Positions 6,831 to 12,936 of a DNA stretch of 38,100 bases are shown here, one piece after another. The DNA is from Methylobacterium dankookense (GTDB taxonomy: Bacteria; Pseudomonadota; Alphaproteobacteria; Rhizobiales; Beijerinckiaceae). Position 1 is the stretch's first letter; each line of letters begins with the position of its first letter. Where the stretch lies: the NCBI RefSeq assembly GCF_902141855.1, contig NZ_CABFVH010000048.1, forward strand, positions 1 to 38,100, written 5' to 3'. The position numbers and the translations under genes were made by a program. Under the pieces are notes generated by a model. It saw only the letters and a list, made by a program, of their open reading frames with translations. It searched no databases and was not told where the DNA came from.

Positions 6831-7128
6831 GATGTTGCAGGAGCCCATCGACACGTTCGAGCCGCTGTCCGAGGCCATCGACCGCGTGGCCGCCGGCATC
6901 GCCCTCGGCGCGGCCGACCAGCGCCGGCCCGGCAGCCCGTACCTCAAGAGCCCGCCCCTGACGACGCGAGAGCGGGAATGGGCCGATCGCGCCCGCCTCG
7001 CCCTCCGCCTCATCGAGGTGGTGACCAGCGACGAAGGCTTGGACCTCTCCCCGAGCCTCGACCCCGCCATGGCCGCCCTGCGCGCGATCGTCGGCGATGC
7101 CGGCCGCGCCGTCTCCCACCGCGCCTGA
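6823..7128 (+). CDS. Small phage protein, unknown function
   Basis: This 101-aa protein is mainly helical. It starts with GTG at 6823, overlapping the preceding stop; an ATG three codons in (6832) is possible. Segments LSEAIDRVAAGIALGAAD and RARLALRLIEVVTSDEGLDL look like amphipathic helices. A ribosome site GGAGGGGG precedes the GTG. I recognise no family. Confidence 0.6.
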   Translation: MVEMLQEPIDTFEPLSEAIDRVAAGIALGAADQRRPGSPYLKSPPLTTREREWADRARLALRLIEVVTSDEGLDLSPSLDPAMAALRAIVGDAGRAVSHRA

Positions 7129-7174
7129 ACCTTTCCCGGCGCGCGAGCGCCGCCCCTGATCCGCGAGCTTCCCC

Positions 7175-7879
7175 ATGATCACCCTGACGATCGACGACTC
7201 CACCCGCCGCCTCCTGGAGCACGCCTTAGGCCGTCTCATCCCGAAGGACGCGCCCGGCTCTGGTTGTGAGATCCAGCTGCCCTGCGGCCGTTACACGGCA
7301 GCGCAGCTGACCGACGCCTACGATGCCGTCGCCGATGCGCACCACAAGCCGCTGCGGCCCTTCCTCGACATCTCGACCGCGCACCTGCGGCCCGAGACCC
7401 GGGAGCTGTGGCGGGACTGCCTGGACGCCGAGTCCTTCCCGGGCACGGTCCTGATCGGCGCCTTCGGCTGGCTCATGCACGTCCCGACCGACAACGAGGG
7501 CTGGGATTACCGCCTCGGGACCGAGCTGCCGGCGATCTTCGATTATGCCCGCGCGGCCGGCGCCGACTACATCATGTTCGATCCGGATGCCGACGCCGTC
7601 ACCGGCCTCGAGGTTTTCGAGGACGAGGACGAGGGCTGCCCTGTAGGCGATCCCGACTGCCTGAGCGGTGACGGCGATTGCCATGACGCCTGTGAGGCGC
7701 CGGCCGAGGCGCCGTTCTCCCCGGAGGAAGACGCGTTCGTGCGCGCCCTGGAGGTGCAGCACTACGATGCCGGCGACATCGCCCGCATGACCTCCCGGCG
7801 GTTCGGCCATCAGCGCACGCGCAGCGCTATCGCCGTCCGCCTCGCCGAGCTGGCGATCGGGGAGGCCGTCCATGGCTGA
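7175..7879 (+). CDS. DUF5983-like protein with C-terminal HTH-like segment
   Basis: This is a 234-aa protein. Residues about 60-130 (FLDISTAHLRPETRELW, then FGWLMHVPTDNEGW and LPAIFDYARAAGADYIMFDPDA) resemble DUF5983, a domain of plasmid and phage accessory proteins whose hallmark is an early ISTAHL. A Cys/Asp-rich linker (CPVGDPDCLSGDGDCHDAC) may bind metal. The last 50 residues (SPEEDAFVRALEVQHYDAGD, ARMTSRRFGHQRTRSAI) look like a SANT/GcrA-type helix-turn-helix. Joining the two suggests a DNA-binding regulator or antirestriction factor, but function is not established. Confidence 0.65.
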   Translation: MITLTIDDSTRRLLEHALGRLIPKDAPGSGCEIQLPCGRYTAAQLTDAYDAVADAHHKPLRPFLDISTAHLRPETRELWRDCLDAESFPGTVLIGAFGWLMHVPTDNEGWDYRLGTELPAIFDYARAAGADYIMFDPDADAVTGLEVFEDEDEGCPVGDPDCLSGDGDCHDACEAPAEAPFSPEEDAFVRALEVQHYDAGDIARMTSRRFGHQRTRSAIAVRLAELAIGEAVHG

Positions 7880-8441
7880 GCGTCCGATGGTTCGCTGCGA
7901 TGACTGCGAGGGCACCGGAGCCGAGGAGCACGACTGCTGGCTCTGCAAGGGCAGCCGCTTCGTTACGGTCGAGAAGGCGGTAGCCGAGCGCTACGCCGAG
8001 AGCGACCTTGAAGACGTGGAGGATGGGGAGGCCCGCTGCCCGTCCTGTTACGGCGAAACCTGCGAGGCCTGTGAGGGCTCCGGTGAAGTCGATGCCGAGT
8101 TGCCGGCGCAGGAGGAGGATCGCGTTCTCATCTGTGCGATGCAGGACGGCCATCGGATCCCGCCGCTGTTCTTCCCGAATGGCCATGGCGGCGTTTGGCG
8201 CGATGACGAGAGGCTGTTGTCGCCCAGCGCTGCGGCGCGCCTTTCGGAGCGGAGGCACCTCTTCCACCTCCGGGTTCTCGCGTTCGGGGATAGCATCAGC
8301 CTCTGGGGCGACGGGCATGCAGAGGCGAAGCTCGCATGGCGCCGGCACCGAGAGCGCTGGAAGCTCTGGATCAAGGACGAACGGCGGCGCCGAGCTGATC
8401 GGAAGGCAGCCGTTGCTGCTCGGGAGGCCGCCAATGGCTGA
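7872..8441 (+). CDS. DnaJ-type zinc-finger protein
   Basis: This is a 189-aa protein. The N-terminal 85 residues hold two CxxC pairs of the DnaJ central zinc-finger kind: CDDCEGTG paired with CWLCKGSR, and CPSCYGETCEACEGSGEV. The J-domain and substrate-binding parts are missing. The C-terminal half is helical and strongly basic (LAWRRHRERWKLWIKDERRRR). It overlaps the previous gene by eight bases. Such stand-alone fingers are common in phage and may bind nucleic acid or unfolded protein. Confidence 0.7.
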   Translation: MAERPMVRCDDCEGTGAEEHDCWLCKGSRFVTVEKAVAERYAESDLEDVEDGEARCPSCYGETCEACEGSGEVDAELPAQEEDRVLICAMQDGHRIPPLFFPNGHGGVWRDDERLLSPSAAARLSERRHLFHLRVLAFGDSISLWGDGHAEAKLAWRRHRERWKLWIKDERRRRADRKAAVAAREAANG

Positions 8442-8748
8442 GCCGATCCGCCGCTACCAACTTGAGGGCGTGGACAGCGCTCCTGACGTCGAGATCACCT
8501 GGACGCACGAGGATCAGGCCGCGGCGCTCGCCGAGGGCTGGTACCTAGACGAGCTAGATGGCGCGATCCAGGCCGATCAGGAAGCCGACGCCTTCGTCTT
8601 CGACGTTCAGGCCTTCAACCACATCAAGGAGCAGGCCACCGCCGGCAGCGAGTTGCACCTCAAGGCGATGATCCTGGATGCGTGGGCCGCGCTCGGCGCC
8701 TGGGAGATGCGGTTCCGAGAGGCCACCGGGCAGACGAGGGACTGGTAG
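8434..8748 (+). CDS. Phage protein, paralogue of the next gene's C-terminal half
   Basis: This 104-aa protein carries a domain that is repeated in the C-terminal half of the neighbouring gene. Shared landmarks, in order, are I-WT--DQ-AA-AEGWYLD, GAIQA, and then ATAGS--H with a following helix. It overlaps the upstream gene by eight bases. I cannot name the family; the repeated Trp, Gly and His positions mark a real fold. Duplication followed by addition of an N-terminal domain is the simplest history. Confidence 0.65.
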   Translation: MAEPIRRYQLEGVDSAPDVEITWTHEDQAAALAEGWYLDELDGAIQADQEADAFVFDVQAFNHIKEQATAGSELHLKAMILDAWAALGAWEMRFREATGQTRDW

Positions 8749-8831
8749 CCATCCTGATCCATTCCCATTCGGTTTGGCGAAAATCTACACGCTCTTACTC
8801 CCATCACCGCGCACGCATCAGGAGATCAGTC

Positions 8832-9449
8832 ATGTCTGAAGTAAAGGAACCGCATCCCGAATACCCGCTCGGTGAGATTGGCATATCGGTATTCTATGAG
8901 ATTGTAGGCCGCCTGTTGGCTGAAAACCGGCTTACCCGCCACAACGTCGGAACGGCAGAGCAAATCGCAATCCTACGCGAGGCGCGCGATCGGCATGTGG
9001 AGGAAGGTCGTCGCCCACCCGCCTTCCTAGGCCGTGAAGCGACACGACTTCTGCAGGAGCTAAATCTCTCGGCGCCGAGTGCGCTGAGTGAGATGGACGC
9101 GGATCAAACAGCTTCGAGCGGTGGTACCTCAGAACGAACCGCCTCTAAGGTGCTTTTCTGGCACATGCTTCGAGACGCGTCTGGGCTCCCTTACATAGAG
9201 ATACTCTGGACCGAGCGCGATCAGGATGCGGCTGCGGCAGAAGGTTGGTATCTGGACACCGAAATTGGGGCCATTCAGGCCGGTCCAGAATCAGTTTTCA
9301 CTCGTGTCGGATCCGCCCGTATCCGCGCCATGGTCGAGGAACGCGCGACCGCCGGAAGCGACATGCACACCCGAGCTCACCTGTTCGATCTTGCGTGCGC
9401 CATGAATGATTGGCGGCGCACGTATTGGCTGCGGCTTGATGCAAAATGA
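8832..9449 (+). CDS. Two-part protein, C-terminal half paralogous to upstream gene
   Basis: This is a 205-aa protein. Residues about 1-95 form a separate helical domain (YPLGEIGISVFYEIVGRLLA, EQIAILREARDRHVEEGRRP, EATRLLQELNLS). After a Ser/Thr-rich linker, residues about 112-205 repeat the fold of the 104-aa neighbour (ILWTERDQDAAAAEGWYLD, ATAGSDMHTRAH). The gene is clearly less GC-rich than its neighbours and uses more A/T-ending codons, suggesting recent arrival. The ATG at 8832 follows AGGAGATCAG. A terminator lies right after it. Function unknown. Confidence 0.65.
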   Translation: MSEVKEPHPEYPLGEIGISVFYEIVGRLLAENRLTRHNVGTAEQIAILREARDRHVEEGRRPPAFLGREATRLLQELNLSAPSALSEMDADQTASSGGTSERTASKVLFWHMLRDASGLPYIEILWTERDQDAAAAEGWYLDTEIGAIQAGPESVFTRVGSARIRAMVEERATAGSDMHTRAHLFDLACAMNDWRRTYWLRLDAK

Positions 9450-9452
9450 CGT

Positions 9453-9470
9453 TGGGGGGCTTGCCCCCCA
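9453..9470 (+). terminator. Terminator of the first plus-strand block
   Basis: TGGGGGG and CCCCCCA form a perfect stem with loop CTTG four bases after the stop at 9449, followed by TCTCT. It separates this gene run from the promoter of the array operon. Confidence 0.6.
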
Positions 9471-9503
9471 TCTCTACTGAAGCCAAAATTCTGCAATACG
9501 GTA

Positions 9504-9532
9504 TTGACCCAACGCAAATCTCAGCATCTAAT
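9504..9532 (+). promoter_or_regulatory. Promoter of the array/IS110-like operon
   Basis: TTGACC (9504-9509), a 17-base spacer and TCTAAT (9527-9532) form one of the best promoters in the window. The spacer carries CAACGCAAATC, related to the CCAACGC motifs of other control regions. It would transcribe the 176-aa gene, the repeat array, the IS110/Nop-like gene and the two genes after it. Confidence 0.7.
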
Positions 9533-9579
9533 CATCAACGCAGCTGGCAAGGGCCGGCTCGCAACCCGAGGAATGCGCT

Positions 9580-10110
9580 TTGAACGCCATCACTCCCAAA
9601 CCTGCACGTCAGGAACTCATCAGCCTGGTCAAGGAATGCCAGGAGCAGCACGAAGGCGACGCTGGCGCTGCGGCTGAGGCTCTTTATGAAGCCATCCGCG
9701 CGCGGCCCGACCTGTATCAGGCCCTCGCCGACGAAATGGTCTGGGACCACTGCTCCCAGCTGATCCATAGTCGCATCGGGAGCGCCCGTCAGAGCGCTTG
9801 GGCGAAGGCCGTACAGGCGCCTTCCGGGGTGGCCCAACAGGGGGAGGGCGTGCGTGTGCTGGCTGGCGCGATGGCCGGCCTGATGGACAACTTCCCGCTC
9901 CCGAGCGGGCTGCTGATCGGCAACGCGACGCGCGACGATCTGCTGAGTGCCGCCGACATGTGGCTGAAGCGGGCAGGGACCATGCAGGCGCGCGCCGAGT
10001 TCGTGCGCCGCGTGGCCGAACGTGTGACCGGCGAGAAGCGCGTCCGGGACGTGCTGAAGGAATCCGATCTGATCGCCATCAAGGCCAGCGTGGAGGCGGC
10101 CGATGCTTGA
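9580..10110 (+). CDS. Unknown protein leading the array operon
   Basis: This is a 176-aa, mostly helical protein. It starts with TTG at 9580, set by the leader AACCCGAGGAAT that also precedes the gene at 4111. Segments include ELISLVKECQEQHEGDAGAA, EALYEAIRARPDLYQALADE, and AGTMQARAEFVRRVAERVTG followed by a basic helix near the end. It has no recognised motif and no metal-site residues in a pattern. Its stop lies 15 bases before the first hairpin of the array, so it is the natural partner or leader gene of that system. DNA or RNA binding is possible but unproven. Confidence 0.65.
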   Translation: MNAITPKPARQELISLVKECQEQHEGDAGAAAEALYEAIRARPDLYQALADEMVWDHCSQLIHSRIGSARQSAWAKAVQAPSGVAQQGEGVRVLAGAMAGLMDNFPLPSGLLIGNATRDDLLSAADMWLKRAGTMQARAEFVRRVAERVTGEKRVRDVLKESDLIAIKASVEAADA

Positions 10111-10124
10111 GGATCGCAAGGAAT

Positions 10125-10654
10125 CCGTCCGCGAGGACGGTAGGGAGAGGGCCATGAGCGGGATGGCCCCCATTGTTGGGACGCCCTCTCCCAAATCATC
10201 CGGCAGCGATGCCGGTGGCGCTCGGACCACAGCTACCTTGTCACCCACTGAAGGGTTGTCCGGCGCCAAACCTTCCCGCCGCAAGGCGGGTGGGGATCAG
10301 TCCAGAGAAATGCCGTCCACCTCGATGGGCACGACTGATCCCCAACCTATCGGCGCCTCGGCGTCGAGCGACGAGGCCAGTGTGGCTTCGGCAACCAAAA
10401 TGCAGTTGCCTCGTCGCACCAGCTCCCGCGCAAGCGGGGCGTGTCGGACCACAGTACCTGCGACATCCATGCTCGGCTTGTCCGACACGCAAACTTCCCG
10501 CTCCGGCGGGGCTGATCAGGCCGCAAACGCCCCGGCAACCAGTCGTCCAGTGCCTGATCAGCAAATTTCCCGCCTAGGCGGGCAGGGGCAGGCCGAGAGT
10601 CACCCGTCATCCGAGGTAGGAGTGCCTGGCCCTGAAACCTCCGGCTCCGGCCGG
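10125..10654 (+). repeat. Tandem hairpin array, TIGR-like guide RNA array
   Basis: There are seven units with period 75, 75, 75, 72, 72 and 72 nt. Each unit has a perfect or near-perfect 9-11 bp inverted repeat whose sequence differs from unit to unit. Arms: 10143-10152/10183-10192, 10216-10227/10258-10268, 10292-10302/10333-10343, 10368-10377/10408-10417, 10441-10449/10480-10488, 10511-10521/10552-10562, 10584-10593/10624-10633. The loop between arms is exactly 30 nt in all seven and has a central core GNC(A/C)NCC flanked by variable 9-mers. Between units lie short hairpins of CCCGC/GCGGG or CCGGC/GCCGG type, closed by GCAA, TCCG or CTAG loops. A first hairpin at 10125-10140 has loop GCGA. 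Stem changes are compensatory, so structured RNA is well supported. The guide role is inferred. Confidence 0.85.
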
Positions 10655-11656
10655 GGCGACGAGAGCCAGAAGTACCGTGACGACCAAGGAAGTCATGCTC
10701 TCGTCGCCGAAATCGTCCAGCTCGGCAGGGTGCGCCGTTCGTGGATGCGGTCCCGCATCAGTCTCCAGCTCACGGCCTACGCGATCTGTCGGCGGTTCTG
10801 CGCCCCCTCTCAGGAGGAGATCGACAGCACACCTTGGGAGACCGTCAAGAAGCGCTGGAACGTCCGGGCCACGAAGCTGTGGTCCGAGGTGCAGAACGGG
10901 ACCGCGGCCGACGATCTGATCATGGCTGTCGGCCCTATCCTGCCATCGATCCGGCTGCATACGCAGATGGAGGAGCCGGTCGAGCGGCGGATGACGAAGC
11001 TAGCGGGCCAGCACACTCTGTCTGCCTTCGCCAAGAGTGTGCGCGGCTTCGGCCCCGCTGGTCTGGCCAAGGTGATCGCGGAGTGTGGTGACCCGGCAGC
11101 CTATCGGTCTCCGGCGGCGCTCTGGAAGCGGATGGGGCTGGCCGTGATCGACGGGCAGCGCCAGCGGCGGGTCAAGGACAAGGATCTCGCCATCAAGATG
11201 GGCTACGTCGCTGAGCGGCGCTCCGCCATGTGGAATGTCGGTGGCAGCGTCATCGGTGGCATGGGCCGCGGCCCCCGGCCTCTGGTCGGCGAGGATGTTG
11301 AGGCCCGGGAAGATCTCACCCGGTACCAAAAGCTCTTCATCGCGCGGCTCCGCTACCTCGTGCAGCGCGGCGACGTTGATGAGGTGACGGGCAAGCCTCG
11401 GTGGTCACGGCCCCCTGTCACCGACAAGAAGACCGGCGAGCTGCGGGAAAGCTTCTCGACTCACGCGGCCAGCGAGGCCAAGCGGTATGTCGAGAAGCGC
11501 CTCCTGAAGGATCTGTGGCGCGCCGCACGAGGGTTGAACACAAGCGATGATGGAGAGGAGGCGGCGAGCAGTGGACATCCAGACGACCACGGATCTGAAG
11601 GCACTCCGGCTGCTGTTGGGACTGTCCCCGGCGGAGGCGGCGGCGATGATCGGTGA
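10622..11656 (+). CDS. IS110 Transposase_20/Nop-like protein, Tas candidate
   Basis: The core resembles the C-terminal Transposase_20 domain of IS110: RGFGPAGLAKVIAECGDP, then AYRSPAALWKRMGL, then a basic stretch and AIKMGYVAERRSAMW. Before it comes a helical part (LQLTAYAICRRF), and after it a conserved-looking SEAKRYVEKRLLKDLWRA. The RuvC-like DEDD nuclease domain of real IS110 transposases is missing, as are IS ends. TIGR-associated (Tas) proteins share this Nop/IS110 fold, and the nuclease-less type is called TasA. The start is uncertain: GTG 10622 has GAGG five bases ahead (344 aa), GTG 10730 gives 308 aa, and the frame is open back to 10103 through the whole array. The last 40 residues are low complexity and overlap the next gene. 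Confidence 0.75.
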   Translation: MPGPETSGSGRGDESQKYRDDQGSHALVAEIVQLGRVRRSWMRSRISLQLTAYAICRRFCAPSQEEIDSTPWETVKKRWNVRATKLWSEVQNGTAADDLIMAVGPILPSIRLHTQMEEPVERRMTKLAGQHTLSAFAKSVRGFGPAGLAKVIAECGDPAAYRSPAALWKRMGLAVIDGQRQRRVKDKDLAIKMGYVAERRSAMWNVGGSVIGGMGRGPRPLVGEDVEAREDLTRYQKLFIARLRYLVQRGDVDEVTGKPRWSRPPVTDKKTGELRESFSTHAASEAKRYVEKRLLKDLWRAARGLNTSDDGEEAASSGHPDDHGSEGTPAAVGTVPGGGGGDDR

Positions 11657-12056
11657 GCCGAAGGACTGGCTGGTCGACGCCGAGCGCGGGCGCTCTTGGA
11701 ACATCTCGCCCAAGTATCGGGATTTTCTCCTCAGCATGGAGGAGACGGTCCAGGATTTCATTGATTGGGTGGCGGGTACCGATCACCGCTTCATCATCGC
11801 CTATCCCAACGAGGACGTGTTCCGGGCCTTCGACCCAATCTGGTCGGCTCGCTTCCCCACGGCGCTGATGCACCTATCGGCGGCCTCGCGGGCGGTGTCT
11901 GAGCTGCATGAGCGACAGCTCAACATCGTGACGCTGTTCCCGAAGGCCTTCGAGGAATACCTCGCTCATGTGAGGAAGCCGGACACCGAGGATGCTCGGC
12001 AGACCTGGGCGGCGGCCTACTGCAAGAACTACCGGACGATGCAGGCGAAGCGGTGA
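11571..12056 (+). CDS. Aca2/DUF1870-like HTH regulator
   Basis: This is a 161-aa protein. The N-terminus (TTDLKALRLLLGLSPAEAAA, then MIGEPKDWLVDAERGR) matches the pattern of the DUF1870/Aca2 helix-turn-helix: LKALR-LLGL---EAA--IG followed by a Trp and an acidic-Gly-Arg turn. A second helical domain follows. The GTG at 11571 has GAGGAGG nine bases ahead; an ATG at 11547 has none. Aca proteins repress anti-CRISPR and other phage defence operons, so this gene may control the array operon. The family call is moderate, the target inferred. Confidence 0.55.
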   Translation: MDIQTTTDLKALRLLLGLSPAEAAAMIGEPKDWLVDAERGRSWNISPKYRDFLLSMEETVQDFIDWVAGTDHRFIIAYPNEDVFRAFDPIWSARFPTALMHLSAASRAVSELHERQLNIVTLFPKAFEEYLAHVRKPDTEDARQTWAAAYCKNYRTMQAKR

Positions 12057-12493
12057 GCAGCCTTGCCGATCTCGCGCTCGCGATGCGTCAGGCTGCATCG
12101 CACGGAAGCCGGGGGCACAAGCCCCCGACGCCCACCCGCACCTATGCCGAGGATCCGACTGTCGCGGCGACCGCGGCCGACGTGACGACCGACCTCTGGG
12201 CGCGGATCGGCCGGAAGGTCGAGGGGGGCGCTTGGTTCTTCAGGGCAAGGGAAGAGGTGCTGGCGGAGGAGATCCCCGACATCGGCAAGGCCTACGGCCG
12301 GCCGGTCGCCAGCCGGGTCGAGCGTGCCATTCAGCAGATGGACCCGGCCAGGATCTCGCCCGCGGCCCGGGATGCCGTCAGGGCCGGCAACAGGGCCGCC
12401 GTGCAGGGCTACCTCCGCGGGCGGAGCCCGCGCGGCCGCATCAGCCTCGTGAACCGCATCAGCCTCGCCCTGTTCGGGCGGCACTTCTGGTGA
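12053..12493 (+). CDS. Unknown protein, last gene of array operon
   Basis: This 146-aa protein starts with GTG overlapping the preceding stop. The first 45 residues are flexible. The rest is helical and basic (WARIGRKVEGGAWFFRAREE, SRVERAIQQMDPARISPAAR) and ends hydrophobic (ISLALFGRHFW). No family is recognised. Its TGA abuts the stop of the convergent minus-strand gene (TGATCA at 12491-12496), so the two transcription units meet here with no spacer and no visible terminator. Confidence 0.65.
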   Translation: MSSLADLALAMRQAASHGSRGHKPPTPTRTYAEDPTVAATAADVTTDLWARIGRKVEGGAWFFRAREEVLAEEIPDIGKAYGRPVASRVERAIQQMDPARISPAARDAVRAGNRAAVQGYLRGRSPRGRISLVNRISLALFGRHFW

Positions 12494-12871
12494 TCAGGCG
12501 GGCGGCAGGCAGCCCTGGATCTCCTTCCAGGTACGCTGCGCATAGTGATCGTCGCCGAAGATCGTGAATTTCGGCTGCACCTCAACGACCGCGCCCTTGC
12601 CGGCCTTTCGGATCTCCATCTCCAGCCATCGCTGTGTGGACGAGCTGATGAGGCCGACAGCAGTGATCGTGCCAACGATTCTGATGGTTTCGAGCCCGCG
12701 CAGGTCGGTCAGCGTGATCTGGTCGGGATACTCGCGATCGAGCACGCTGAAGGCGCAGGCCGCGAACCTCGCATGATCGACCGTCACCGTCCGCACGAAG
12801 GGCGCCGCGGCTGCCGGCGCGGCTGCGGCGATCGAGAGGCCAAGGCTCAGGGCGATTCGAGCAGCGATCAT
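12494..12871 (-). CDS. Secreted small protein, unknown function
   Basis: This 125-aa protein has a signal peptide (IALSLGLSIAAAAPAAAAPF). The mature domain has two Cys (AACAFS, QGCLPPA) that could form a disulfide, beta strands (TIRIVGTITAVGLI) and conserved-looking Trp residues. A periplasmic location is likely. It is the last gene of the replication operon, 65 bases after the primase stop. Phage periplasmic proteins often act in superinfection exclusion, but nothing in the sequence shows that here. Confidence 0.7.
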   Translation of the reverse strand: MIAARIALSLGLSIAAAAPAAAAPFVRTVTVDHARFAACAFSVLDREYPDQITLTDLRGLETIRIVGTITAVGLISSSTQRWLEMEIRKAGKGAVVEVQPKFTIFGDDHYAQRTWKEIQGCLPPA

Positions 12872-12936
12872 GCCCGAGGATCAGCACGGCACCGCCCCCT
12901 TTGGCAAGGTTGGCCTGAGGGGGCCGAAGCCGCACC

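Noticed and set aside
10143..10654. CRISPR array
   Set aside because: Repeats are not identical. The variable parts are paired arms and 9-mers rather than 30-nt spacers, and no cas gene is present.
10622..11656. Complete IS110 insertion sequence
   Set aside because: The protein lacks the RuvC-like DEDD domain, no insertion ends or target duplication are visible, and it is embedded in a phage operon.
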